NCBI RefSeq assembly: GCF_009806555.1
Contig: NZ_VUOK01000058.1
Location: 124,001-188,000, forward strand
Reading direction: 5' to 3'
Source: Methylobacterium sp. 2A
Lineage (GTDB): Bacteria; Pseudomonadota; Alphaproteobacteria; Rhizobiales; Beijerinckiaceae
DNA length: 64,000 bases
The translations under genes and the position numbers were made by a program. The notes beneath the pieces were generated by a model. That model did not search any database, was not told where the DNA came from, and saw nothing but the letters and a program-made list of their open reading frames with translations. Every line of letters begins with the position of its first letter. The first letter of the stretch is position 1. This document shows, one piece after another, positions 6,630 through 15,835 of the stretch.

Positions 6630-9214
6630 CAGATCAGATCCGGAAGGTTGAGGACCAGGAGCACACGGCCGTCGCCGAGCAGCGCCGTGCCGGAGAAGCC
6701 CACGAGGCCGGCGAGCAGCCCGTCGAGGGGCCGCACGATGACCTCCATGCGCTCGCGGAACCCGTCGACCACGATGCCGACCCGCTCGCGCCCGATCCGG
6801 GCGACCATCACGGCCTCCTCCTCGGGCGGCTCGCCCGGAGCGGCCCCCAGCCCGAGGCTGTCGGCGAGGCGTACCAGCGGGATCACCGCGTCGCGCAGCA
6901 CGAAGGTCTCGCGCTGCTTGATCCGGTGGATCTGGCCCCTCGGCACCCTCACGGTCTCGGCGACCGTATCCATGGCGACGCCGTATTGCTGGCCCCGGGC
7001 TTCCACGGTGACGATGCGGGTCACCGCCATGGTCAGCGGGAGCTGCACGGTCACGCAGCTGCCCTGGCCGAGCCGGCTCGCGAGCCAGACGTCGCCGCCG
7101 GCCTTGCGCACGGCGTTGCGCACCACATCCATGCCGACGCCCCGGCCCGAGAGGTCCGAGACCTGCTCCTTGGTCGAGAAGCCGGGCGCGAAGACGAGGT
7201 TGACGAATTCCTCAGGTGCCATCTGGGCCGCCTGCTCCGGGGTGATCAGGCCGACGCGCAGGGCCTTGTCCCGCACCACCTCCGGATCGATGCCCTTCCC
7301 GTCGTCGGCCACCTCGATGATGACGTTGTCGTTTTCCTGGCGGGCCGAGAGGCGCAAGGTCCCCCGGGCCGGCTTGCCGGCGGCCACGCGTTCAGCCGGC
7401 GTCTCGATCCCGTGGTCGAGGGCGTTGCGGACCATGTGGATCAGCGGGTCGGCGAGGCTCTCCAGCACGTTCTTGTCGGCCTCGGTGTCCTCGCCCTGGA
7501 TCACCAGCTCGACCTCCTTGCCGAGCTTGCGCGTGGTGTCGCGCACCAGCCGGGGGAAGCGCTGAAAAACCTGGCTCACCGGCATCATGCGGATCGCCAT
7601 GACGCCGACCTGCAGGCTCTGGGCGATCCGGTCGATGACCGCGTACTGCTCCTTGATCTCCCGGCCGAGCTGGCGCGAGCCGCTGACCTGCTCGACCCGG
7701 CCGGCGAGGTAGGCGAGGCCGTTCTTGGCGACCACCAGCTCGGCCGCGAAATTCATCAGGGTGTCGACCTTGGCCTGATCGACCCGCAGCATCCGCGCCG
7801 GGCCCGCGCCCGCGCCACTCTCCGAAGCCTCCGCGGCCGGGGCGGACGGCAGCGGAGCCGCGGGCGCGGCCGGCTTCTGGGCAGCCTTCGGGACCGGCGC
7901 CGTTGCGGCGGCCGGGGCAGGGTTTTCCGCCTGCCGGAGCGCGGCGACGAGCGCGGCCGCGTCGCCGGACCGGGCCAGGGCGGCGTTCAGCGCCTCCGCT
8001 CGGGTCGGGGCGAGGTACCGGAGGCAGCGCCGCACCACCGTCCGCACGGATTCGAGCCGGCCCGCGCTCTGCGCCGCCTCGACCGGCACGGCCAGCATTT
8101 CGGCCTGGGCCGCCAGGATCGCCTCCGCGCGCTGACGCAGGGGCGCTTCCGCGCCGGTGGAGACCGGAGCCGCAACCGGGGCAGCGGCGGCCGTCACGGG
8201 GGGGACCGTCGGCGCCGCGCCGGGGGGCGCGCCATCGATGGCGCAGACGAGACGGAGCAGCGCGTCGGCGGCGGCCGTCGCGGCCAAAGCCGCGATCCAG
8301 CGCAGGGCGGCGGCCTGCCGGGTCGCCGGGCCGATGATCCCCAGCAGCGCCGAAGCGGCGGCCTTGAGCTCGGCCCGCGCCCCCGCCGCCACCAGCGCCC
8401 GGGCCCGGGTGCCGAAATCGCCGAACACCTCGGCCGCGTCCTCCGGTCCCTCCAGAACGATCAGATCCCCGGGGGTGATCGGGCTCAGCTGCACCTGATC
8501 GCTGACGTAGCGCAGGTGTTCGGTCACCGCCTCGACAGGGGCGGCGCAGAGAACCTCGAAGCGCAGCCAGCTCAGCACCGGGTCGCAGGTTTCGAGCGGA
8601 GGCACACTCGCCTGGGGCAGCACGCGCAGGCCGAGGAGCCCGGGCGCCTGCGCCACGAGATGCGCCGGGTCGTCGCCGCGGAAGAAGCAGCTCTCGTCGG
8701 GCTCGTAGCTCCAGGCCACGAGGGGCGGCCCCGCCGCGTAGGCGGCCTGACGCTCGGCCTCGGGCAGGGCGCCGAGCCAATCCGGCGCCGGCTGGCTCTC
8801 CGCCGTGCTCGCTGCAGCCGCCGGGCCGCCGGCCTGAAGCCAGCCGCGCAGGGCCGCGACCCGGCCCGCCATCGCGTCCTCGGCGTCGCCGGGCAGGACC
8901 TCGCGGGTCTCCAGCACGTCGATCCAGTGGCCGACGAGATCCAGGCTGTCGAGGAGCCCGTCCACGATCTCGGGCTCCAGGGCGAGCTTGCCGTCCCGGA
9001 CCTCCACCAGCAGATCCTCGGCCGCGTGCACCAGATGGGTCAGCGGCGCGATGTCGAACAGGCCGGACGTACCCTTGAGGGTATGGACCGCCCGGAAGAT
9101 CTCGTCGAGCGCCTCGGCGCTCTGGGACTTCTCCAGGGCCAGCATGCCGCTTCCGGCGCGCTCGAGCAGTTCGCGCGCCTCCGGGATGAACTGGGCGAGC
9201 AGGGCGTTGGTCAC
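6629..9214 (-). CDS. cheA: Chemotaxis histidine kinase CheA
   Basis: The 861-residue protein starts with an Hpt domain (AVHTLKGTSGLF, phospho-acceptor His44). A long, Ala/Pro-rich middle part takes the place of a typical P2. The dimerisation helices follow (VDTLMNFAAELVVAKNGLA), then the ATPase domain with MVRNALDHGIE, VADDGKGID and DLSGRGVGMDVV, and a C-terminal CheW-like coupling domain. It is longer than the usual 650-700 residues because of the middle region. It autophosphorylates under receptor control and passes phosphate to CheY and CheB. It overlaps cheY upstream (4 bp) and the STAS gene downstream (1 bp), so the genes are tightly coupled. Confidence 0.95.
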   Translation of the reverse strand: MTNALLAQFIPEARELLERAGSGMLALEKSQSAEALDEIFRAVHTLKGTSGLFDIAPLTHLVHAAEDLLVEVRDGKLALEPEIVDGLLDSLDLVGHWIDVLETREVLPGDAEDAMAGRVAALRGWLQAGGPAAAASTAESQPAPDWLGALPEAERQAAYAAGPPLVAWSYEPDESCFFRGDDPAHLVAQAPGLLGLRVLPQASVPPLETCDPVLSWLRFEVLCAAPVEAVTEHLRYVSDQVQLSPITPGDLIVLEGPEDAAEVFGDFGTRARALVAAGARAELKAAASALLGIIGPATRQAAALRWIAALAATAAADALLRLVCAIDGAPPGAAPTVPPVTAAAAPVAAPVSTGAEAPLRQRAEAILAAQAEMLAVPVEAAQSAGRLESVRTVVRRCLRYLAPTRAEALNAALARSGDAAALVAALRQAENPAPAAATAPVPKAAQKPAAPAAPLPSAPAAEASESGAGAGPARMLRVDQAKVDTLMNFAAELVVAKNGLAYLAGRVEQVSGSRQLGREIKEQYAVIDRIAQSLQVGVMAIRMMPVSQVFQRFPRLVRDTTRKLGKEVELVIQGEDTEADKNVLESLADPLIHMVRNALDHGIETPAERVAAGKPARGTLRLSARQENDNVIIEVADDGKGIDPEVVRDKALRVGLITPEQAAQMAPEEFVNLVFAPGFSTKEQVSDLSGRGVGMDVVRNAVRKAGGDVWLASRLGQGSCVTVQLPLTMAVTRIVTVEARGQQYGVAMDTVAETVRVPRGQIHRIKQRETFVLRDAVIPLVRLADSLGLGAAPGEPPEEEAVMVARIGRERVGIVVDGFRERMEVIVRPLDGLLAGLVGFSGTALLGDGRVLLVLNLPDLI

Positions 9215-9582
9215 GGCGCGACTCCAGCCATCACGGTGGCGACCTCGGTCAGCACCTCCGGGCGAACGGGCTTGACGAGGTAGAGATTGGCGCCCGCCGC
9301 GTAGGCGCGCTCGCGGTCCTGCGCGGCGCTCTCCGTGGAGATCATCACGGCCGGCACGGCCTGCAGCTCGGGCATGGTCCGGCCCTGCCGCAGGAAGGTG
9401 TAGCCGTCCATTTTGGGCATGTTCACGTCGACGAGAATGAGGTCGAAGCTCTCGGCCACGGCCTTCTCCAGTCCCTCGAACCCGTTCACGGCCTCCTCGA
9501 CCGCGAAGCCGGCCTCCTCCAGCACGTCGCGGTAGTACATCCGCACGGTGGTGGCATCGTCGACCACGAGGATACGGGCCAT
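9211..9582 (-). CDS. cheY: CheY-like response regulator (first copy)
   Basis: The 123-residue receiver domain has VVDDATT at the N-terminus, phospho-acceptor Asp52 in LVDVNMPKMDG, a Ser/Thr switch in MISTES, and the conserved Lys of YLVKPVRPE. It is placed directly before cheA and overlaps it by 4 bp (ATGA), and cheR ends 2 bp before it. This is the position of the principal CheY partner of CheA. No phosphatase gene (cheZ, cheX or fliY) is seen in the cluster, so dephosphorylation may rely on intrinsic decay or a sink CheY. Confidence 0.9.
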   Translation of the reverse strand: MARILVVDDATTVRMYYRDVLEEAGFAVEEAVNGFEGLEKAVAESFDLILVDVNMPKMDGYTFLRQGRTMPELQAVPAVMISTESAAQDRERAYAAGANLYLVKPVRPEVLTEVATVMAGVAP

Positions 9583-9583
9583 C

Positions 9584-10447
9584 CTAGGCCTCCGCGCTCA
9601 GGGGTTTCTGGTAGACGATCGCCTCGGCGAACTTGCGCAGATCGAACAGCGAGGAGATCCGGCTCATCGATTCCGAGTGCCCGAGGCAGACGAAGCCGCC
9701 GGGTCTCAGGGCCTCGTAGATCGTCTGGGCGGCGTCCCGGCGGGAGGCGTCGTCGAAGTAGATCAGCAGGTTGCGGCAGAACACGACGTCGAAGTCGCGG
9801 AACTGCCGGGTCGAGAGCGGGTCGGAGAGGTTGACCCGCGCGAAGGCGATCGACTCGCGGATGTCGGGGATGACCTCGTAGGCGCCGCGCACCCGCCGCG
9901 TGTAGCGCTCGAGCGTCGCCTTGGGCACGTGCTGGACCGCGCGGTCGCCGTAGAGCCCGCGCTTGGCCTGTTCGAGCACCGTGGTGTCGATGTCGGTAGC
10001 GACGATCTCGATGTCGTAGCGGTCGACCTCCGCCCAGGTGTCGAGGAGCTGGAAGGCGATCGAGTAGGGCTCCTCGCCGGTGGAGCAGGGCACGGACCAG
10101 ATCCGCACCGGCTCGCCGGGCCGCTTGCGGCGGGTGACCTCGGGCAGGATCGACTGCACGAGGCAGCGGAACTGGTACTCCTCCCGGTAGAAATACGTCT
10201 CGTTGACGGTCATCAGGTTGACGAGCGTCTGGAACTCCTCGCCGCTCGCCTGGAACCGGATCGTGTTGAAGTAGTCGCGGAACTGGATCTGGCCGGTGGC
10301 CTGCATCCGCTCCTGCAGGCGCTTGTCGACGAAGTAGCGCTTGTTGTCGGCGAACATGATGCCGGTCTTGCGATAGAAGAAGTCGCGGAAGCGCACGAAG
10401 TCGCTGTCGGCGATGACCGGCGTCGGCGGGTTGAAGGGTGCGGTCAT
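9584..10447 (-). CDS. cheR: Chemoreceptor methyltransferase CheR
   Basis: The 287-residue enzyme uses S-adenosylmethionine to methylate receptor glutamates. It shows the N-terminal helical domain (FRDFFYRKTGIMF), TVNETYFYREEYQF before the methyltransferase fold, the SAM-binding loop VPCSTGEEPYS and FCRNLLIYFD. The length matches the family. No C-terminal pentapeptide-binding extension or TPR domain is present. It lies between the HEAT-repeat gene and cheY with gaps of 12 and 1 bp. Confidence 0.93.
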   Translation of the reverse strand: MTAPFNPPTPVIADSDFVRFRDFFYRKTGIMFADNKRYFVDKRLQERMQATGQIQFRDYFNTIRFQASGEEFQTLVNLMTVNETYFYREEYQFRCLVQSILPEVTRRKRPGEPVRIWSVPCSTGEEPYSIAFQLLDTWAEVDRYDIEIVATDIDTTVLEQAKRGLYGDRAVQHVPKATLERYTRRVRGAYEVIPDIRESIAFARVNLSDPLSTRQFRDFDVVFCRNLLIYFDDASRRDAAQTIYEALRPGGFVCLGHSESMSRISSLFDLRKFAEAIVYQKPLSAEA

Positions 10448-10459
10448 CCGGGCCGCCGA

Positions 10460-11059
10460 TCAGGCGATGCGGCGGCTCGCGGCGCGGGCCGCGTAGGTCA
10501 GGAACGGCGCGTCGGGGAAGCGCGCCGCCGCGGCCTCGATCTCCGGGATCATGTCGGGGGTACCGATCTCGGCGAGGACGTCGATGGCCGCTGCGACGAC
10601 GTTCACATGGTCATCCTCGGCCAGGGCCCGGCGGGCGTAGTCCGCGGCCGTCGGGTGGCGCAGCGAGACCAGGATGTTGACCGCGAAGATGCGCCGGTCG
10701 CTGTCGGGGTCGGAGAGCGCCCGGTCGAGGGCGCCGATCACCGCCGCATCCATCTCCGACAGGGTCTCGATGGCGGCGTTGCGCAGCCAGACATCTTCGG
10801 AGCCGAGGAGATCGAACAGGCGTTCGGCCGCCGCCTCGGTGCCGATGCGGCCGAGCGCGAGGAGGATCGCCTCGCGGACGCTCTTGTCCGCCTCCCGGTC
10901 GAGCCGGTCGGCCAGCGGGTCGACCGCGCCGGGATCGCCCGCCAACAGGTGGGCCGCCTCCCGGCGCTCGGCGGCCGTCGCGCCCTCCAGGGCCGCGCGC
11001 GGATCCCCGGCGGCCGGGGCCGGTGCGGGAGCGGCGGGATGCTTGCGGACGAGGGCCAT
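10460..11059 (-). CDS. HEAT-repeat protein of the chemosensory cluster
   Basis: The 199-residue protein has an Ala/Pro-rich N-terminus and then repeated helix pairs in the HEAT/PBS-lyase style: SVREAILLALGRIGTEAAAE, VWLRNAAIETLSEMD, RRIFAVNILVSLRHP and VNVVAAAIDVLAEIGTPD. About four to five repeats cover the rest. Such repeats form protein-binding solenoids. Its place between cheB and cheR, with 12-20 bp gaps, suggests a scaffold or regulator of the adaptation enzymes; the partner is inferred, not shown. Confidence 0.75.
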   Translation of the reverse strand: MALVRKHPAAPAPAPAAGDPRAALEGATAAERREAAHLLAGDPGAVDPLADRLDREADKSVREAILLALGRIGTEAAAERLFDLLGSEDVWLRNAAIETLSEMDAAVIGALDRALSDPDSDRRIFAVNILVSLRHPTAADYARRALAEDDHVNVVAAAIDVLAEIGTPDMIPEIEAAAARFPDAPFLTYAARAASRRIA

Positions 11060-11078
11060 GGCGATCTCGGCGACGATC

Positions 11079-12131
11079 TCAGGACAGCCAGCCGACGAGC
11101 TGGCCGGGGATGGAGCGGGCCGGCAGCGTCAGGGTCGCGCCGCCGAGCCGGATCAGTTCGGCCGGCATGCCGAAGACGACGGCGCTGGATTCCGCCTCCG
11201 CGATGGTGCGTCCGCCCGCTTCCTTGAGCGCCGCCATGGCGGCGGCCCCGTCATCGCCCATGCCGGTGAGCTCGATGCCGATCAGGGCCTCGGCGGGCAT
11301 GTGGTCCCGGGCGCTGCGCACGAGGCGGTCGACGCTCGGATGCCAGCGCAGGGACGGGTCGCTCGGCACCGAATTGACCGCGAGCCGGCCGAGCTTGCGC
11401 TCGATCACCACGTCGGTGTCGCCCCGGCCGATATAGACGTGCCCCGTCGCCAGCGGCATCGGGCCGGCGACCTCGACGATCTTCAGCTCGCAGATCCGGT
11501 CGAGGCGCTGCGCGAAGGGGCCGGTGAACGGGCCGGGCATGTGCTGGGCGATCACCACCGGCCAGGGTAGGGTGCCGGGCAGCTCCGGCAGGATCTCCTC
11601 CAGGGTGCGCGGCCCCCCGGTCGAGACCCCGATCAGGACGCAGCCCTCGACCCGGGTCGCCGGCTTGGGGGCCTTCCGGCTCACGATCTCGCTGTGCCCG
11701 CGCCGGACCCGGTTGACCAGGCCGCGGGCGCGCCGCGGCTTGGCTCCGACCGCGGCGCGGACCTTCTGGACCATCTCGTCGCGGGCCTCGGCGATGTTGA
11801 GCGAGACCGTGCCGCCGGGCTTCTCCACGTAGTCCACGGCCCCGAGCTGCATCGCCTCGAGGGTCACGGCCGCGCTCTCGCTGGTCAGCGAGGAGATCAT
11901 CACCACGGGGCGCGGGTTCACGGTCATGATCTCGCCCAGGCAGGTGAGCCCGTCCATCTCCGGCATGTTGATGTCGAGGGTGATCACGTCGGGCTCGAAG
12001 CGGCCGAGTTGATCGAGGGCGTCGCGCCCGTTGCGGGCGGTCTGGACCTCGAACTGGCCGGTCTCCTCGAAGATCAGGCGCAGGTGTTTGCGCATCAGGG
12101 CAGAGTCGTCGACGATCAGGAGCTTGGGCAT
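11079..12131 (-). CDS. cheB: Chemotaxis protein-glutamate methylesterase CheB
   Basis: The 350-residue protein joins a receiver domain (IVDDS at the N-terminus, phospho-acceptor Asp53 in TLDINMPEMDG, Lys in YVEKPGG) to a C-terminal methylesterase/deamidase. The catalytic elements are visible: Ser in IGVSTGGP, His in IAQHMPGPFTGPF and Asp in LTGMGDDGA. When phosphorylated by CheA it removes methyl groups from receptors, opposing CheR. Domain order and length are typical. It follows the triple CheW gene after 56 bp. Confidence 0.94.
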   Translation of the reverse strand: MPKLLIVDDSALMRKHLRLIFEETGQFEVQTARNGRDALDQLGRFEPDVITLDINMPEMDGLTCLGEIMTVNPRPVVMISSLTSESAAVTLEAMQLGAVDYVEKPGGTVSLNIAEARDEMVQKVRAAVGAKPRRARGLVNRVRRGHSEIVSRKAPKPATRVEGCVLIGVSTGGPRTLEEILPELPGTLPWPVVIAQHMPGPFTGPFAQRLDRICELKIVEVAGPMPLATGHVYIGRGDTDVVIERKLGRLAVNSVPSDPSLRWHPSVDRLVRSARDHMPAEALIGIELTGMGDDGAAAMAALKEAGGRTIAEAESSAVVFGMPAELIRLGGATLTLPARSIPGQLVGWLS

Positions 12132-12187
12132 CGGGATGCGAAAGACGGGTCAGCGATACGGTCTCTGCGGGCCAGGCGGGGGCGGTC

Positions 12188-13783
12188 TCAGGCCGCCTGC
12201 AGGTCGGCGACCTCGTGCCGGCTCAGCAGCCGGTCGACGTTCACCATCAGGATGATGCGCTTGGCGTCGGCGAGGTTGGCGATCCGCTCGACGGCGTTGT
12301 CGTCGTCCTGCGCGAGGTCCGGCGCCGGCACGATGGCCGAGCGCGGGATCTTCAGAACCTCCGAGACCGAATCAACGATGAAGCCGGTGCGCACCCCGGC
12401 GATCGCGAACACCATGATCCGCTGGCGGTCATTGCGCTCGGCATCCGGGAGCTGGAAGCGGCGCCGCTGATCGACCACCGGGAGCACCGCCCCGCGCAGG
12501 TTGACCACGCCTTCGATGAAGGCGGGGGTCCGCGGCACGTGGGTCAGCTGCTCGGGCACGCGGACGATCTCGTGCACCGCCTCGATCGGCACGCCGTATT
12601 CCTCGTCGGCGAGGCGGAAGACGACGAACTGCTCCTCCTCGTCGGCCCGTGTCACCTCGGTCCCGCCGCGCGTCTCCTGCATGATCCTCTCCTCGACGGC
12701 CAAGTCGCCGGACGATGGGCCGGACAATTGGGTGTTGGCGAACAGCCGGCCGGCCGACAGGATCGAGACGAGCCGCTTGCCGCCGTTGAGCCGGCAGATC
12801 GATTCGACCTCGCGGAGCGAGCCGCCATTCGCCAGCAGGTCCGGCAGCGGATCGACCACGGCGCGGGCCACCCGCAGAACCTCCTTCACGGTGTCGGTGA
12901 CGATGCCCACCGCCGCCGCCTCGGTCCCCAGGGACACGACGACGATCCGGTTCTGCTCGCCGAGCGGCGCCGCCGGCAGGCCGAACAGGGTGCGCAGGCT
13001 CACGAGCGGCAGCAGCCGGTCGCGCAGGTTGATCACGCCGATCACGTGCGCCTCGGCGTTCGGCAATTCGCTGACGACCTCCGGCACCTGCACGATCTCC
13101 TGAACGTGCTCGATCGGCAGGGCATATTCCTGGCCGGCCAGTTCGAAGGAGACCAGCTGGATCTCGTCGGAGGCCGCGCCCTCCACCGCACCGCGCTCCG
13201 AGGTCGCGGAGCCGAACTCGATCGCATTGTCGACGGACCGCCCGCCTGTGGCGCGCCCCGATCCGCTCCGCTGCAGCAGGCGGCCGAGATCGATGATCAT
13301 CACCATGCCGCCCGCCCGCTTGATCACCCCGGCGAGCAGATCGGCCTCGGCGCTGGCGGTCAGCCCGTCGGCCCCCTCGATCTCGCCGGCCTCGGCGGTG
13401 ATCACGCTGGCCATCCGGTCGACCACGAAGCCGGACGTGCTCTCGTGACCGCCCCCTTGGCCGCCCCCTTGGCCGCCCCCATGGCCGCCCCCCCGGTTGA
13501 TCACCACGACCCGGGTCGCGTCGTCGTGGCTCCGGTCGGGCAGGGAGAACAGCCGGCGCAGGCTGGCGACCGGCAGGACCGAGCCGCGCAGGTTGGCGAG
13601 GCCGGCGAGGGCGGGCGGCGCGAGCGGGACGTCGACCATCTCGGGCAGGCGGATGATCTCCTGCACCTCGGCGAGCGGCACCGCGTAGGTCTCCCGCTCG
13701 ACGTGGAAGGTCACGAACTGCCGCACATGCGCGCCCGCCGACGGGTCTTCCGGTGCGATGGAGGCGAGGGCGTCGTTGGACAT
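12188..13783 (-). CDS. cheW: Adaptor protein with three tandem CheW domains
   Basis: The 531-residue protein is built from three CheW domains (about residues 20-175, 205-350 and 380-525). Each opens with the same strand pattern (QFVTFHVERETYAVPL, LVSFELAGQEYALPI, FVVFRLADEEYGVPI), then a V-x-E-I-(V/I)-R/Q-(L/V)-P motif and an NLRG- or NLRD-type turn. Ordinary CheW has one domain of about 160 residues. The first domain carries a Gly/His/Gln insertion near residues 96-111. CheW bridges receptors and CheA; three copies could cross-link the array. The ATG follows CGGAGCC. It lies between the soluble receptor and cheB. Confidence 0.9.
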   Translation of the reverse strand: MSNDALASIAPEDPSAGAHVRQFVTFHVERETYAVPLAEVQEIIRLPEMVDVPLAPPALAGLANLRGSVLPVASLRRLFSLPDRSHDDATRVVVINRGGGHGGGQGGGQGGGHESTSGFVVDRMASVITAEAGEIEGADGLTASAEADLLAGVIKRAGGMVMIIDLGRLLQRSGSGRATGGRSVDNAIEFGSATSERGAVEGAASDEIQLVSFELAGQEYALPIEHVQEIVQVPEVVSELPNAEAHVIGVINLRDRLLPLVSLRTLFGLPAAPLGEQNRIVVVSLGTEAAAVGIVTDTVKEVLRVARAVVDPLPDLLANGGSLREVESICRLNGGKRLVSILSAGRLFANTQLSGPSSGDLAVEERIMQETRGGTEVTRADEEEQFVVFRLADEEYGVPIEAVHEIVRVPEQLTHVPRTPAFIEGVVNLRGAVLPVVDQRRRFQLPDAERNDRQRIMVFAIAGVRTGFIVDSVSEVLKIPRSAIVPAPDLAQDDDNAVERIANLADAKRIILMVNVDRLLSRHEVADLQAA

Positions 13784-13906
13784 GGCGGGCTCCGGGCAGA
13801 GCTTTGTTCAAGGGACCGCCCCTGAAGGGACGGCCGGCATAGGCAGGCCTCGACGCCGCGGCGGCGCCGGCGGGCGGGCTTGGAACCGGACCCTGGGGCG
13901 GCGCCC

Positions 13907-15835
13907 CTACTCCTGGTTCTGCAGCTCGTCGGCGAGCGAGGCGACCTCCTCGATCGCGGCCGCCAGCTCTTCCGCGCCCTTCGCCTGCTCGCGGGCCGCC
14001 TGCTGGGACTCGGCGACGGCCTGGCTGCCCTGCTGCGCCGCCGCGGCGATCTGGTCGATGCCGCGCTTGGCCTCCTCGATGTTGCGCAGGATGATTTCGG
14101 AGCCCTGGAGGATCTTCCGGTTGCCGTCGAGCACGCCCGCCATGTCGTCGGCGGTCGTCTCCAGGTCGCGGGTGATCGCCTTGTTCTTCTCGACCTCGCT
14201 GGAGGCCGCCGCCGAGATCGCCTCCAGGTCGCGGCTCACCACCACGATCTGGTCCTGGATCGCCTTGACGAGGTCCTTGATCCGCTCGGCATTCTCGGAG
14301 GAATCCCGGGCGAGGTTCCGGATGTCGGTGGACACCACCATGAAGCCCTTGCCGAACTCGCCGGCCCGGGCCGCCTCGATCGAGCCGTTCACCGCCAGCA
14401 TGTTGGTCTGGATCGCCACCGTGGTGATCGCGTCGACGATCTTGTCGATCTTCCGGCTCACCTGCTCCAGGCCATGGATCTGCTCGCGGCTCCTGTCGGT
14501 CTCCGCGAGCGACCGGGTCACGCCGGCCACCAGGGCGTCCACCCCGGCCCGGTTCTCCTGGAGCTGGCCGGTCACCGCGTTGCCCTTGTCCAGGGCCTCC
14601 TGGGCCCGGGCCTGGGCGATGCCCGCGCCCCGCTCGATCTGCGCGATGGCGGCCGCCGATTGCTGCGCGGCGGCGGTCTGCTGCTGGGCGCCCCGGTCGA
14701 TCTGGTCGAGGGCCGTGGTGATCTGCGCGGCCGCCCGGTTGATCTCCTCCACCGCGGAGGACAGCTCCTCGGCCGCGGAGGCGACCTCCTCGGCGCTCTT
14801 GCCGATATCGGTGGCGTTCTTCAGCTCGTCGGCCAGCGTCGAGAGTTCGGTGGCGGCCTGCTCGCTCTCGCCGAGCGCCGTGCTCTGCTGCTCGATCGTC
14901 TTGAGCGATTCCTGGCAGGCGGAGGATTGCTCCTCGGCGGCCGCGGCGATCAGCTCGGCCCCCTTCTGCGCCTCGACGGCGCCCTTTTCGGCATCCACCG
15001 CGACGGTGGCGATGGCCTCGGCGCCGGTCGCGACCTCGACCATGGCGGCGCGCACGCTCTCGAGCTGCGCCGTGACCGCCTGGCCCTTCTCGACCTCCTG
15101 GCGGGCGCCCTCGGCCGAACGGTTGATCCCGTCGGCGATGACCTTCACGTCCTCCTGGATCCGGCCGATCAGCGCCTGGATCTCCTGCGCGCTCTTCTCG
15201 GAGGTCTCCGCCAGGGTGCGGACCTCGTCGGCCACCACCGCGAAGCCCTTGCCGTGCTGGCCGGCGCGGGCCGCCTCGATGGCGGCGTTCAGCGCGAGCA
15301 GGTTGGTCTGGTCGGCGATCCGGGCGACGGCGCGGACGATGTCGCCGATATTGGCGGCCTGCCGCTCCAGTTCGACGATCATCGTGACCGAGGCGGTCTG
15401 ACGCTCGGCCGCGGTGGCGATCGAGGCGATGCTGAGCCGGATCTGCTGGCTCACCCCGGCGATCAGGGTCTGCAACGCCTCCGTCTTCTGGCGGGAAATC
15501 TCGGCTTCGGTGCGGGCCGTGCCGATCGCCTCCGACACCGTGGTCACGGCGCGCTGCGACTGCTCGGACGCGCCCGCCGCCTCCTCGGCCCCGGCGGCGA
15601 TCTGCTCCATCGCCTTGCGCAGCTCCTCGGCCGCCGAGGACGCCTCGGCGATGCCGCTGGCGAGCTGAGTCGTGGCGGCGGCGATACGCTCGGCCGCCTT
15701 CTGCTGCTTGGCGAAGGTCCGGGCCCGGCGCCGGTTCTCCTCGTTGAGCCGCCCGAGCTGGCTGACGCTGGCCTGCTCGCTCTTCCGCACCGAGGTCTGG
15801 GGGCCGGGCAGGGCGGTTTTTTTCACGAGAGCCAT
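13907..15835 (-). CDS. Soluble chemoreceptor with two MCP signalling tips
   Basis: The 642-residue protein lacks membrane segments and a recognisable sensor domain and is helical throughout. It has two separate MCP signalling tips: TNLLALNAAIEAARAGQHG with FAVVADEVRTLAE (about residues 170-210), and TNMLAVNGSIEAARAGEFG with FMVVSTDIRNLARDS (about 470-510). Each is flanked by Ala/Glu/Gln-rich coiled coil. The second tip has departures such as VNGS for LNAA. A normal receptor has one tip. It is the first gene of the chemosensory run, preceded by an AT-rich control region, and is the likely input of a cytoplasmic array. Confidence 0.9.
   Translation of the reverse strand: MALVKKTALPGPQTSVRKSEQASVSQLGRLNEENRRRARTFAKQQKAAERIAAATTQLASGIAEASSAAEELRKAMEQIAAGAEEAAGASEQSQRAVTTVSEAIGTARTEAEISRQKTEALQTLIAGVSQQIRLSIASIATAAERQTASVTMIVELERQAANIGDIVRAVARIADQTNLLALNAAIEAARAGQHGKGFAVVADEVRTLAETSEKSAQEIQALIGRIQEDVKVIADGINRSAEGARQEVEKGQAVTAQLESVRAAMVEVATGAEAIATVAVDAEKGAVEAQKGAELIAAAAEEQSSACQESLKTIEQQSTALGESEQAATELSTLADELKNATDIGKSAEEVASAAEELSSAVEEINRAAAQITTALDQIDRGAQQQTAAAQQSAAAIAQIERGAGIAQARAQEALDKGNAVTGQLQENRAGVDALVAGVTRSLAETDRSREQIHGLEQVSRKIDKIVDAITTVAIQTNMLAVNGSIEAARAGEFGKGFMVVSTDIRNLARDSSENAERIKDLVKAIQDQIVVVSRDLEAISAAASSEVEKNKAITRDLETTADDMAGVLDGNRKILQGSEIILRNIEEAKRGIDQIAAAAQQGSQAVAESQQAAREQAKGAEELAAAIEEVASLADELQNQE

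Noticed and set aside
6926..9283. A 785-codon open frame antisense to cheA
   Set aside because: High-GC codon bias leaves long open antisense frames. The product is rich in Arg, Gly, His and Asp with no domain, whereas the opposite strand is a complete CheA.
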